DNA of 54,547 bases from an uncultured bacterium (GTDB lineage Bacteria; Verrucomicrobiota; Kiritimatiellia; RFP12; UBA1067). Location of the stretch: positions 1-54,547 of the forward strand of contig CACZHC010000035.1 in the NCBI GenBank assembly GCA_902780865.1. The letters are read 5' to 3'. Below the pieces are notes generated by a model that saw nothing but the letters and a program-made list of their open reading frames with translations, was not told where the DNA came from and searched no databases. Position numbers and translations under genes: made by a program. Positions 32,306 to 42,956 of the stretch are shown here, one piece after another; the stretch's first letter is position 1; each line of letters begins with the position of its first letter.

Positions 32306-34428
32306 GACTCCGCATATCCCCCGGACTCAATGCGGGGAGCACCTTCGCCGCCGGTCGAGGCCTCGCTCTCGACAAGTGCGACCTTTTCCATGAACAGGCG
32401 CCGCAGGATGGGCATACGGCGTTCCTGGCGCTCGAGCGACCACAGCACAAACGCCCACTTCCGCTCAAAGTCGTAGACACTGGGAAGCGACGGCCTAAAG
32501 CCCTCGAACTCTTCGCGCATGACAGAAAGCTGCCATGCAAGCGCGTGCGTCCTGTACTCGAAGCCGTTCATGAACCTCTCGGCGACTTCGGCCATCGTCA
32601 CGGCGTGGCGCTTCTGGTAGATCTTAAGCGCATGGGCGAAGTTGCCGAGGTAGAAGTTCGCTAGCGCAAGCAGGTTCTCGTCGGAGAACGAGAGGTCGGG
32701 CCAGCCGAAGCTGCCGCGCACGGAGCAGGTCGCAACGCTCTTCGGGACGACGCGCTGGCGGATGATGTCGTACTCGAACTCGTAGATCTCCTTGCCGACG
32801 CCATAGAGCGGAGACTCTGTCTCTGGGTCGTACTTCTTCATCGCCATGTTCTGCGCGGCCGCGTCGCCCATCAGCGTCGCTAGCCCGAGGACGACGTCCT
32901 TTTCCTCGACCGAGGCGTCGTCGGCGTTGCAGAAGTAGTTCGCCGGGATCGAATCCATCGGCTCGCCCTCGCAGCGCTCGCGGATGTAGAAGTCCATCGG
33001 CCGGCGGCCCTTGTGGGGCCGACGCCTAAGCAGCATGTAGTTCGCGCTCAAGGTGAGGCCGAGCGCCTTGAGAGCGCCGATGCGTGCGAGCATGTAGCTG
33101 CCATAGCCGCGGCGCGCGCTCGAAAGGCGCTTCTCGATCAAGCTCTTCTCAAGCGGGCTGCGGTTCGTCTTGTAGACGATTTCGCGCGTCTTGCCCTTCC
33201 CGATCGGCACGTTCTCGGCCTGGCGGATTTCGTAGACGTTCGCGTAGACGACGATTTCGTCCTTCGACATGAGCCCCCTGAGATTGGAGAGAAGCACTTC
33301 GCTGCGCTCGTCCGCGCCAGGGTGCATTATGGCGCGCCCGCCGACATAAGTCGCGCCAGGAAGCGCCGTGCGGCGGTCGTCGAACGCCGGGGTCGAGCCC
33401 TCGCCTGCGACGGCGTAGATCTCGCCCGTTATGTACATGTAAAGCGTCTCGGTGAACGCACCCGACGTCTCGTCGGCAAACTCGGGGCGTGTCAGCAGCG
33501 ACTCGTAGAGCGAAAGAATCTCCTGCGTCTTCTGGATGACACCAAGCTGGCCGAGCCGCCCGAGCGCGACAGACTCCATCAGGCGTTCAAGCTCGGGGAT
33601 TAGCCGCTCGAGCGCGACGCCGCGCCTCATGCCGAAAAGCTCGATCTCGTGGTGGCCGCGATACTTCGGCATGCGGCAAAACGAGCACGGCTGGCCCTCG
33701 TAGACCGAGACGAGCTCCTTCACGCCGCGTACGAACTCGGCGGGATCGTCCTGCGCGAGCGACGCGAAGCGACGGAGCTCCGGGAAAGTGAGGAAGTGGA
33801 CGCCTCGTGCGGAATGGTAGTAGTTGAGCTTAGTCGCAATGCGCTTCTTCGAGCCCGCAAGCGCGACTTTCATCTCGGTCTCCGTCCAGGCGAGCGGCTT
33901 CACGCGCCACTCCTGGCCGAGTTCGCGGTAGTGCGCGAGCGTCGTCTCGTTCCTGTCGCCCATCACGATGTCGTTCATGGCGAACCCGAGCGAACCGAGA
34001 AGCCACCCGTCGGCGGCGTAGAGCTTGGGCGAAGGGACGTCGCGCTGCGAAATCTCTATCGTCTCGTTCACGACGTTCGCGCAGAGGATCGAATGCATCA
34101 GCACGTCGCCGCGGCGAGAGGACGGGAGGCGCGATATCTTCCAGAAGCGGCCGTCGAGAAGCGGAAACGCGGCGACGGAATGGTTGCCCGTCGTCATCGT
34201 GAACACGCGACCTACCTTGCCGTGCCTCAAGTCGCGCTTTTCGGCGACGAGGACGCTCGGCCTCTCGCCAAGGTGGGTGGATATGCCCTTCTCGAAGATG
34301 AAAGTGTCGTCGCCAATGTCCCACGCGCGGAACACGCGCTCGCGCCCCATGGCCACTGTTCTAACGCAGCCCTGGCGTCGCACGCCCGTCTGGCAGACGC
34401 GGCGGAGAAACTGGCGAATCGCGTTCAT
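32302..34428 (-). CDS. Large soluble protein of unknown function
   Basis: 708 residues from ATG 34428, which overlaps the TGA of the MurU-AmgK gene (ATGA). No signal peptide or membrane segment. I recognise no domain; notable pieces are PCSFCRMPKYRGHHE (possible metal site), an Arg-rich segment (RRPHKGRRPMDF) and long helical stretches near the C-terminus. Its stop overlaps rsgA's start, so MurU-AmgK, this gene and rsgA form one coupled unit. A role in cell-wall recycling or ribosome assembly is only contextual guesswork. Confidence 0.75.
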   Translation of the reverse strand: MNAIRQFLRRVCQTGVRRQGCVRTVAMGRERVFRAWDIGDDTFIFEKGISTHLGERPSVLVAEKRDLRHGKVGRVFTMTTGNHSVAAFPLLDGRFWKISRLPSSRRGDVLMHSILCANVVNETIEISQRDVPSPKLYAADGWLLGSLGFAMNDIVMGDRNETTLAHYRELGQEWRVKPLAWTETEMKVALAGSKKRIATKLNYYHSARGVHFLTFPELRRFASLAQDDPAEFVRGVKELVSVYEGQPCSFCRMPKYRGHHEIELFGMRRGVALERLIPELERLMESVALGRLGQLGVIQKTQEILSLYESLLTRPEFADETSGAFTETLYMYITGEIYAVAGEGSTPAFDDRRTALPGATYVGGRAIMHPGADERSEVLLSNLRGLMSKDEIVVYANVYEIRQAENVPIGKGKTREIVYKTNRSPLEKSLIEKRLSSARRGYGSYMLARIGALKALGLTLSANYMLLRRRPHKGRRPMDFYIRERCEGEPMDSIPANYFCNADDASVEEKDVVLGLATLMGDAAAQNMAMKKYDPETESPLYGVGKEIYEFEYDIIRQRVVPKSVATCSVRGSFGWPDLSFSDENLLALANFYLGNFAHALKIYQKRHAVTMAEVAERFMNGFEYRTHALAWQLSVMREEFEGFRPSLPSVYDFERKWAFVLWSLERQERRMPILRRLFMEKVALVESEASTGGEGAPRIESGGYAES

Positions 34429-36119
34429 CCCCTGTCGTGGCCGTGTCCGCACGAGCAGCCCTCGTGGCCGTGGCTTCGCCGCATCTCGGCGATGAGGTCC
34501 TCCGCGAGCGCGCCGACGGCGTCAAGGCCGGCGTCGTCTGCGGCGGAAAGGAGATTCTGAAGCGCAGGCAGCACCCACTTGCAGAACTGCGGCTGCCCGA
34601 CGGACGCAAGCCGTCCGTAGGCGCCAAGGCACTGGACAAGGCGCTGGACGGCGGCAAAGGGAAGGATTTTCTCGATCTCGGCTCGGCCGCACTTCTTAGC
34701 ATAGAGGGCGACAAGCGCCCTGCGCCCGTCGTCGGTGAAAGTAACATACGGGTCGTAGACGAGCGACGCGAGGTCGTAGGCGGCGGGGCCAAGGCGCATG
34801 CCCTGGAAGTCGATGAACCTGGGCTTGCCGTTCTTCCAGAGGACATTCGTAGACTGGAAGTCGCGGTGGACAAGCGCCTTCGGTTCCTTCTCGAGGATCT
34901 CGGCGACCTTCTCAAGCTCGGCTTCGACGTCCTTCGGCATCTCGCGCCGGAAGCGAGAGCCGAGGCAGTACTTGCGGAAAAGCCCCCTCTCCCACTCCCA
35001 AGTCTCGTCGTCGAAACCGGGCAGGAGGTTGAGCTTGTCAAGCTCGGGATCGTCGCCGAGCGCGTTGAAGCGCACAAGCTCCTCGACGACCTTTGCATAG
35101 TCATCGATGGACATCTTCTTCTCGCCGCCTGCGTCCTCGAGGACAAGGGCCTTGATGCCAGGCAAATCGGCGAGCACTTCGGGGACGGGGACGCCTCGCG
35201 ACTTGAGGAAGCGCGCGTGGCCGGCATAGAGCCCGTTCTCGTCGCGATTGCCGTCGTCGTAGAGTATGATTACGCCCTTGTCGCAGCGGAAGAACACGCG
35301 CTCGCTTCCCCTCGCGCCAATGAACTCGACGCTGGAGTCGGGATTGGAGCCCGCCGCCTCGAGCGCGGCCTTTACCTGCGGGATGTCGGTGAAGGCGTTG
35401 TCGTCGCCGTCGCGGTTGAGGTCTATGTAGCTCGGTATCGTGCCTGCGTCGGTCCACAGCATCTCGCGGCTCTTGACGGCCTTCACGAACTTGCCGTGCA
35501 TCATCGCGTCCTCGTAGGCCGACACGACGGAGGAAAAGCCCTCGGGCTTTACGAACTTCAGTATCTCCGGCTTTAGCACGGTGATGCCGCAGTATGTATA
35601 AGTGCCGTCGCAACCAGCGTCCTGGCTGCGCCAGTTGGTGACGAAGCCGCTCTCGGGCTCGACCTCGATCGTGCGGGGGCCAGACTCCGAGACGAGGGCG
35701 ACGCCAATTACGGCATTGCTTTCGAAATTGCGAATCTTGTCGATCGGGTTCGGAGCGTTCTCCACCACGATGTCGCCGTTCACGAGATAGAACGGCTCGT
35801 CCGCGATCCACTCCCTGAGAGGGTTCAGCACTCCGCCGGTGCCGAGGATCTCGGGCTCGTAGCTGACCTTGACCTTAACCTTGTCGCCAGCCGCCGACGC
35901 ACCGCGCCGATAGCCGTCGGCCCAGGCCTTTACCTGCTCGTGCAGACAGTGGGTGTTGAAGGCGATGTCGTCCACGCCCCAGGACCGAAGCATGGCGACA
36001 ATGCGTCCGAGCATCGGCTCGCCCCACACGGGCATGAGCGGCTTCGGCGTCGCGCACGTAAACGGCCTGAGCCGAGTGCCGTGGCCCGCCGCCAGAACAA
36101 TCGCCTTGCGAACTTTCAT
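34425..36119 (-). CDS. Fused nucleotidyltransferase and sugar kinase (MurU-AmgK type)
   Basis: 564 residues from ATG 36119 (a TTG 6 bases earlier is also possible; GGGGG precedes both). N-terminal nucleotidyltransferase: VLAAGHGTRLRPFTCATPKPLMPV, NGDIVVEN. C-terminal APH-like kinase from about 270: HRDFQSTNVLWKNGKPRFIDFQG. Separate MurU and AmgK phosphorylate MurNAc and make UDP-MurNAc in peptidoglycan recycling, so a fused recycling enzyme is likely. The tail HGHEGCSCGHGHDRG is Cys/His-rich and could bind metal, an unusual addition. Substrate could also be another sugar. Confidence 0.82.
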   Translation of the reverse strand: MKVRKAIVLAAGHGTRLRPFTCATPKPLMPVWGEPMLGRIVAMLRSWGVDDIAFNTHCLHEQVKAWADGYRRGASAAGDKVKVKVSYEPEILGTGGVLNPLREWIADEPFYLVNGDIVVENAPNPIDKIRNFESNAVIGVALVSESGPRTIEVEPESGFVTNWRSQDAGCDGTYTYCGITVLKPEILKFVKPEGFSSVVSAYEDAMMHGKFVKAVKSREMLWTDAGTIPSYIDLNRDGDDNAFTDIPQVKAALEAAGSNPDSSVEFIGARGSERVFFRCDKGVIILYDDGNRDENGLYAGHARFLKSRGVPVPEVLADLPGIKALVLEDAGGEKKMSIDDYAKVVEELVRFNALGDDPELDKLNLLPGFDDETWEWERGLFRKYCLGSRFRREMPKDVEAELEKVAEILEKEPKALVHRDFQSTNVLWKNGKPRFIDFQGMRLGPAAYDLASLVYDPYVTFTDDGRRALVALYAKKCGRAEIEKILPFAAVQRLVQCLGAYGRLASVGQPQFCKWVLPALQNLLSAADDAGLDAVGALAEDLIAEMRRSHGHEGCSCGHGHDRG

Positions 36120-36152
36120 CTGCAATAAATCCCCCTGCGTGTCATACCGTAG

Positions 36153-36161
36153 ATTATACCA
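36153..36161 (-). promoter_or_regulatory. Extended -10 promoter, MurU-AmgK/rsgA/queA unit
   Basis: Minus strand ACTTATGGTATAAT, 33 bases before ATG 36119. No -35-like hexamer. Confidence 0.7.
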
Positions 36162-36196
36162 TAAGTCAGTCGCATTTCGCCGCCCAAGTTACGCAT

Positions 36197-37006
36197 TCAG
36201 CGGTAGACCGAGCGCGGACGCTGCACCTTGACCTTTGGCTCTTCGAGGAAAAGCGAATACCACTGGTCGCCGATACCCGAGTTGCTGAAGTGGGCGACCT
36301 TGTTGTTCATCAGGCACTCGTGGTTGCGCTTCAAAGTAGCGTCATCGGAGTTCTTGAGCGCCTCCGTGAGCGCCTTGAACGCCTCGTCGACCTTGCCGCG
36401 GTTGACGAGTATCCAGCTCCACGTCGCGGCGAGGAGGACATTCTGGTTGTAGCGAAGGCGGCGAACGCCCTTGCGGTAGGTCTTCTCCATCGCCGAGATC
36501 TCCTCGCCCCGCATCTGCTGGCGGGCGAGCTTGATTGCGACGGTAGTCGGGTCGAGGAACATCGCCTTCGGCATAAGCTCGTCGACGCGCCTGAAGTCCT
36601 TGATCATCCAGTTTAGCTGGAGCTGCGCCGTCGCCATCTGGCGTTCGATCATCGGCACCCAGAGGCGGTACTTGCGAAGGTTCTCCGTCTCGGCAAGCGC
36701 CTCCTTCACGAAAACGCGCGTATCGTCGGCGATCTCCTTCTGCGCGGCCTGGATAGACCCCGGCGGCCGCATCTGCCAGCGCTGCATCTTCTGCTGAAGC
36801 CGTTTCTGCCCGCCTTCCAGTATGCCCTGCACCTTCGCCATGTCGGCCTTGACCTTCCGCTGGATGAAAAAGCCGAACGCCGCCTGGAAGACGCCAAACG
36901 AAACAAGACCGAGGAAGATGCTCCACCCCATGCCGAGGTCTGCAGCGTAGTGCGCCGCCGAGAAGCCGCCGAAAGCAACGGCGATTGCGATAAACAATGT
37001 AATCAT
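36197..37006 (-). CDS. Membrane-anchored helical protein, TPR-like
   Basis: 269 residues from ATG 37006. Two N-terminal hydrophobic segments (MITLFIAIAVAFGGFSAAHY; MGWSIFLGLVSFGVFQAAFGFFI) precede a long cytoplasmic or periplasmic helical region with TPR-like periodicity (LAATWSWILVNRGKVDEAFKALTEALKNSDD). No enzyme motif. The start is set by the -10 box 6 bases upstream, predicting a leaderless mRNA; a longer frame would start inside the promoter. It follows another helical repeat gene at 37027-37758, so the pair may work together. Confidence 0.7.
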   Translation of the reverse strand: MITLFIAIAVAFGGFSAAHYAADLGMGWSIFLGLVSFGVFQAAFGFFIQRKVKADMAKVQGILEGGQKRLQQKMQRWQMRPPGSIQAAQKEIADDTRVFVKEALAETENLRKYRLWVPMIERQMATAQLQLNWMIKDFRRVDELMPKAMFLDPTTVAIKLARQQMRGEEISAMEKTYRKGVRRLRYNQNVLLAATWSWILVNRGKVDEAFKALTEALKNSDDATLKRNHECLMNNKVAHFSNSGIGDQWYSLFLEEPKVKVQRPRSVYR

Positions 37007-37012
37007 GTTTGT

Positions 37013-37021
37013 ATTATACCA
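37013..37021 (-). promoter_or_regulatory. Extended -10 promoter giving a leaderless mRNA
   Basis: Minus strand TTTTATGGTATAAT; exactly 6 bases then ATG 37006. No -35 motif at the expected place. Confidence 0.7.
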
Positions 37022-37026
37022 TAAAA

Positions 37027-37758
37027 TCAAGGCTCGTTGCGATGTGATCTACGGTAGATGGCACGCGACTGGCGGATGATCTCGTTCAGGAACGCGAGAT
37101 CCTCCTTCTTCTTCGAGACGACGCGGCCGATGTGCGCCCAGTAGACGGCGGAGAACATCGGGTCGGCAATGTCGGACATGCCGTACGACTTGGCCACCTC
37201 GTCCATCACCCTCCTGTCCATCCGCAACTCTTCCCAGGCGCTGCGCCGCGCGACGTCCTCGACCATCTCGCGCCACTTCTCGCGATAGACGGGAGCGGCC
37301 ACGTCGAGATTCGTGCCAAGCTTAAGCTCGAAGAGCCACGCGAGCTCGCGGTAGAGCTCACTCTCAGTCGGATTGAGCACGAGCCCCTTGTCCCTGACGA
37401 GGCAGATCGCGGCGTAGACCCAGCGCCAGCGGTCCTCGTATGTCGGCATCATTATGGAGATGTTGTAGGCGAGGTTCCACGCCGCGTAGCTCCACACTTC
37501 TGGCGTATGCGGCTCGAGATACGAGAGCGTAGAGGCAAGCTGCGCTAGCTCGACGTACCGCCCCTCGTCCTGCAGCCGGTCGGCGCGGAACCACACGACT
37601 TCCGCGACGATGGAGCGAAGTCCGCCGAAAGCGGCGAGCGCGCCTTCGGTCATCGCCGGTGCGGAGGCGGGCCGCGCGGCACGCAACGCGAACTGCAAAC
37701 AGACGGAGAGAATCGCGAGAAACGCGGCAAGAGCAGCGAGCAAGATTTTCTTTTTCAC
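37027..37758 (-). CDS. Membrane-anchored helical/TPR-like protein
   Basis: 243 residues. Start GTG 37758 overlaps the antiporter stop (GTGA). The N-terminal hydrophobic segment KKILLAALAAFLAILSVCLQFAL anchors it or acts as a signal. The rest is helical with TPR-like pairs (ELAQLASTLSYLEPHTPEVWSYAAWNLAYNIS) and many Trp/Tyr. No catalytic motif. Translationally coupled to the antiporter; function unknown. Confidence 0.72.
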   Translation of the reverse strand: MKKKILLAALAAFLAILSVCLQFALRAARPASAPAMTEGALAAFGGLRSIVAEVVWFRADRLQDEGRYVELAQLASTLSYLEPHTPEVWSYAAWNLAYNISIMMPTYEDRWRWVYAAICLVRDKGLVLNPTESELYRELAWLFELKLGTNLDVAAPVYREKWREMVEDVARRSAWEELRMDRRVMDEVAKSYGMSDIADPMFSAVYWAHIGRVVSKKKEDLAFLNEIIRQSRAIYRRSHRNEP

Positions 37759-39767
37759 GACGTCACCCCCAAAAGGTCCTTTAGCGCGGCGATCTGCGCG
37801 TGGTTGCCGAGCGCGACGATGGTGTCGCCGCCGCGGAACTCCCACTCGGGACCGATGTTGCGCGCAACAACGCCGCCGCGCACCACGGAGACGACGGAAG
37901 CGCCTGTCTTCGCGCGGATATTGAGCGACACGACCGTGCCACCGATGGCGGGCGAAGTCGCTGGCAGAGCGATCTCCACCCCTTCCGGCACGGCAAGCTC
38001 CATCGTCCGCGCAAGACTCTCGCGCCGCTCCTCGGCAGTCAGCGCATCGTGGAAGCGCTTCGTCGCGCGAGAGCCCGCCTTGACAAAGCGGCGCCAGCCG
38101 ATGATCCCGACGAGGACAATGACGCCAATGCCTACCCAGAGCGTCGGGCCCCTCGGCGCGATGGAGACGGATACCATCGCCCACTCAACGAACAGGAACG
38201 CAAGCACGGCTAAAGAGACTACGGCGCGGACGACCTGCTGGACGGAAACCTGCCAGCGCGACGTGCCTTCGCCGCAGAGCATCACGCCGACGGCGTCGGC
38301 GAGGCCGCGCGAAGCCGAGACGCCGAGCGGCAGAAGCGGCAGGCAGAGAAGATGCGCAAGAACGAAGAAAAACACCTTGGCGTTCGACGCAAAAAACGGC
38401 GAGACCCCGCTGTAGTTGACGTGCGTCAGCAGGGTGCACATCGTCGCAACGGCAATCATCAGGACTGCATACACGCCAATGCGAAACACCTCGGACTTCA
38501 GCCTGCGGAACGCGGGCGATCCCTCGGCCGCGCCGATCTTGGCGAGCCACGCGCGATAGGCCTCGAGGACGGACCTGAAGCGCCCCGGCAGGGCTCGCTC
38601 CGCGAAGTCGCCGACACGGTCGGACACGCGGATCATCAGCGGGTTCAAGAGCGTCGTCAAAAGCGACGCACCGACGGCTATCGAAAACATCGGGTTCGAG
38701 GGGTCGCCGACGAGCTGCGCGTAGAGGATCGCCACCATGAATGCAAACTCGCCGATCTGCGCGAGGGAGAACCCGTTCTGGACAGCGGTCTTGACGTCTA
38801 CGCCAGAAAGAAGCGAGGCAAACGTGTTGTTGAAGAGCTTGCCCGCGACAACGACGAGGGAGACGACGAGTATCGCGCCGCCGTGCGCCCAGAGAGCGGC
38901 AGGATCGACAAGAAGGCCGATCGAGACGAAGAACATGGCGGAGAACATCGACTTGAGCGGATCGACGAGAGCCGCCAGCCGCTCGCGCACGTCGCTGGAC
39001 GCGCCAAGAAAACCGACGAGAAACGCGCCAAGCGCGAGCGAGAAGTTGAATCGGTAGGCAAGGAACGAGACGAAGAAGCAGACGCCGAGGATCGTGAGGG
39101 CAAGCGCCTCGTCGTCCTTACGCGACGAGACCGACACGAGAAGCCGAGGCACGTGGACGAGCCCTATCACGACCACCGCAAGGAAGAAGACGGCAAGCCA
39201 GCCAAGCGACGCGGCGAATGCGCCGGCCGACATCCCGCCGCCATTCGCGAGCCCCGTCGCGACGGCAATCGCGCCGACGCAGACTATGTCTTCGCAAAGC
39301 GAGGTGCCGAGGACGTATTTGGCAAACGGACGCGAGCCCCAGCCCGCCTCGTCGATGACCTTGGCGAGAAGCGTCGTCGCGGAATCGCACATTGCGACGC
39401 CTAGGAACACCGACTGGACGAGCGACCAGCCGAAGACGCGCGTGCCGACCGTGTATCCGAGCCAGATCATGACGATGGTGTCGATCAGCGCCGATGGAAC
39501 GGCGACGCCGCGCAGTCTCTTCATGTCCTTCGCGGAGAACGAAAGTCCCATCGAGAACATGAGGAACACGACGCCGAGCTGCGCAATCGTGTTGATCGAC
39601 TGAGAGTCGGCGAGCAGGCTCCCGCCCCATGTGTACTTGTTAAGCAGAACGCCCGCGACGATGTAGCCGATGACCTTCGGCCACCTCATGCGCGAGAATA
39701 GCGCCGCCACGAGGCCGGCCACGGCCATGACGAGCGCGATGTCCTGAAAGAACGCCCCTTCCGTCAT
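37755..39767 (-). CDS. Monovalent cation:proton antiporter, CPA2/Kef type, with TrkA-C domain
   Basis: 670 residues from ATG 39767, overlapping the exonuclease stop (ATGA); a longer frame overlaps that gene. About 12 membrane helices form a Na_H_Exchanger domain (GYIVAGVLLNKYTWGG, VFLMFSMGLSFSAKDM, GEFAFMVAIL). More helices follow (about 470-560), then a cytoplasmic regulatory TrkA-C-like domain: SLNIRAKTGASVVSVVRGGVVARNIGPEWEFRGGDTIVALG. No nucleotide-binding TrkA-N Rossmann domain is visible. Expected role: K+ or Na+ exchange for protons at the inner membrane. A neighbouring frame hides an antisense shadow. Confidence 0.88.
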   Translation of the reverse strand: MTEGAFFQDIALVMAVAGLVAALFSRMRWPKVIGYIVAGVLLNKYTWGGSLLADSQSINTIAQLGVVFLMFSMGLSFSAKDMKRLRGVAVPSALIDTIVMIWLGYTVGTRVFGWSLVQSVFLGVAMCDSATTLLAKVIDEAGWGSRPFAKYVLGTSLCEDIVCVGAIAVATGLANGGGMSAGAFAASLGWLAVFFLAVVVIGLVHVPRLLVSVSSRKDDEALALTILGVCFFVSFLAYRFNFSLALGAFLVGFLGASSDVRERLAALVDPLKSMFSAMFFVSIGLLVDPAALWAHGGAILVVSLVVVAGKLFNNTFASLLSGVDVKTAVQNGFSLAQIGEFAFMVAILYAQLVGDPSNPMFSIAVGASLLTTLLNPLMIRVSDRVGDFAERALPGRFRSVLEAYRAWLAKIGAAEGSPAFRRLKSEVFRIGVYAVLMIAVATMCTLLTHVNYSGVSPFFASNAKVFFFVLAHLLCLPLLPLGVSASRGLADAVGVMLCGEGTSRWQVSVQQVVRAVVSLAVLAFLFVEWAMVSVSIAPRGPTLWVGIGVIVLVGIIGWRRFVKAGSRATKRFHDALTAEERRESLARTMELAVPEGVEIALPATSPAIGGTVVSLNIRAKTGASVVSVVRGGVVARNIGPEWEFRGGDTIVALGNHAQIAALKDLLGVTS

Positions 39768-40552
39768 TTTGCGGCGGGGGCGGCCGGAAGCCGCCCGTGG
39801 TCGAGCAAGTCTCGGACGACGGCTTTGACCTCGGTGTCGAAGTCGCCCTTGAGGATCCACTTGAGGAAGTTCTGCTCGCGGAACAGGAGGTCGCGCAGCT
39901 TCTCGCCCTTCTTCTTGCCGAAGTTGACGTAGAGCTCGCCGTCGCGCCAAAGGAGCTCGCGGTTGCGCCCGATCGCGTTCGGATCGCGCGGCGAGAGGAG
40001 CTCGGCCATTTCCGCGGAAGTCTGCGGAAGACCAGGATACTTCGCCATCTGCGCCTTGAAGACCTCGAGCGTCGCGCGCGTATCCATCTCTGCGCCATGG
40101 GCGCCGGTGTGGTCGCGGCCAAGGTAGAAGCGAACGGCGGCGGTGAGGTCGCGCGGCTCCATCCTGTGGTAAATGCGCTGGACGTCGATGCAGCGGCGCG
40201 ACGAAACGCCGAAGTTCCTGCCGACGCGGGCAAACTCTTCCTCGAGGCAAGGAATGTCGTAGCGGTCGGAATTGAAGCCGGAAAGGTCGCACCCGTCGAA
40301 GAACGCATAGATCTCGTCGGCCTTGTCCGCAAAGGTCGGGCAGTCCTTCACGTCCTCGTCTGCTATGCCGTGGACGGCCGTCGACTCGGGCGGAATGGGA
40401 ATCCCGGGATTGAGCAGCCAGCAGCGCTCCTCCTCGGTGCCATCGGGCATAACCTTTATCGCGCCGAGCTCGATGATCCGGTCGCGCTTCGGGAAGAGCC
40501 CTGTCGTCTCGAGGTCGAACACGACAAGCGGTCTGTCAAGATTGATGAACAT
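39764..40552 (-). CDS. DnaQ-like 3'-5' exonuclease (DEDDh)
   Basis: 262 residues. Exo I FDLETTG (Asp13, Glu15), Exo II around SGFNSDRYDIPCLEEEF and Exo III HTGAHGAEMDTRATLEVF (His and Asp) are all present, so the two-metal active site is complete. The length and C-terminal extension (FREQNFLKWILKGDFDTEVK) resemble stand-alone exonucleases rather than polymerase-bound epsilon. ATG 40552 lies 9 bases after a -10 box; there is no clear ribosome site, so the leader would be about 2-3 nt. Confidence 0.9.
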   Translation of the reverse strand: MFINLDRPLVVFDLETTGLFPKRDRIIELGAIKVMPDGTEEERCWLLNPGIPIPPESTAVHGIADEDVKDCPTFADKADEIYAFFDGCDLSGFNSDRYDIPCLEEEFARVGRNFGVSSRRCIDVQRIYHRMEPRDLTAAVRFYLGRDHTGAHGAEMDTRATLEVFKAQMAKYPGLPQTSAEMAELLSPRDPNAIGRNRELLWRDGELYVNFGKKKGEKLRDLLFREQNFLKWILKGDFDTEVKAVVRDLLDHGRLPAAPAAK

Positions 40553-40561
40553 AATGCCTGT

Positions 40562-40570
40562 ATTATACCA
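40562..40570 (-). promoter_or_regulatory. Extended -10 promoter, exonuclease/antiporter unit
   Basis: Minus strand GATTTGGTATAAT, 9 bases before ATG 40552. It marks the boundary with the macroglobulin operon. Confidence 0.7.
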
Positions 40571-40636
40571 AATCCGCGCCCGCCTTCCACGGCGTCACGA
40601 TGGAAAATACAGGCATCATACAATCTTGCCACTTGC

Positions 40637-42027
<1,391 letters not shown>

Positions 42028-42049
<22 letters not shown>

Positions 42050-42942
42050 CTCCCAACATTTCGTCCCACGCTGATGGAATACTCAATCATTCCATCTACA
42101 TGTTCTACATGGCTATTTCCATCTCTCCTGTAAATCGGCAGCGTCGCCTCGAAGACATCTCCCGGCGCGACGAAGCGCGGTGCGTCCGGCATCATGACAA
42201 TCTTCGGCGTGACCTTCGCCTGAATCGCGTCCGATCCCGACGCCGACGCACTCCAGGCAACGACTGTCGCGCGGACCTCCCCGACGAACTCGCCAAGCGG
42301 AAACTCGCATACGCCCTTCCCGTCTTCACCAACTTCCACGCGGCCGCTCCAGCGCGAAAGCGGCTTGAACCTGCGCGTCGGCACCGGGCTTACGCGCCCG
42401 AGCATCTCCGCCCCCGCGCCGCCGCCCGTCTTGACGCCGCTTGCACGGAGAAGGTCCTCGCCAAGCACGGGAAGTATGCGGTGGTAGATGTCGTAGAGCG
42501 GATGGTTCGCGTAGCGCGGCGCAGCAAAATGCGCCACAGGATCAGGCACCTGCTCGTCCGTCAGGATGTTTATCCCTTCGTCCACGACCGTGACAAGCGC
42601 GGCAGATGCGCCGCGCGCCTCGAAGGCGACGGTCGCGGACGAGCCCTTCTCGCCGCCGACGACTACATCGCATTTCTCGACCTTTACGGTGATCTCGTCC
42701 TCGAGCGGACGCACAGGTATCGTCGCCTGTCCGTGGGCGCGCGCGGCCATGTGCTTTGCGTTCGCCTCGACGCTCTGCACGACGGACACATACACGTCGA
42801 GGTTCGGCGCGTTCTCGAGTGCAACGGGCTTAAGCGCGATTTCGCTCGTCGCGTTTGTGAGCGCGAGGATGTCGGTGTACGCGTCCTTCTCGCGCAGCAC
42901 CGACACGAGCGCATATCCGGCGAACGGAGCACGGACCATCAA
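42028..42942 (-). CDS. Alpha-2-macroglobulin, middle fragment
   Basis: The open frame extends upstream to about 42990, where YRVGETPRLMVRAPFAGYALVSVL fits the start of a macroglobulin MG domain; ATG 42939 and TTG 42942 are internal to the domain, not real starts. It has LVTVVDEGINILTDEQVPDP, the conserved stretch before the bait region, and RWSGRVEVGEDGKGVCEFPL. It ends after EYSISVG in nonsense. It belongs between the other two fragments; the frame is lost at both junctions. Confidence 0.72.
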
Positions 42943-42956
42943 GCGCGGCGTCTCTC

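Noticed and set aside
37755..40292. 845-residue extended antiporter frame
   Set aside because: The extra N-terminus lies over the DnaQ-like exonuclease in another frame; ATG 39767 begins a typical membrane protein.
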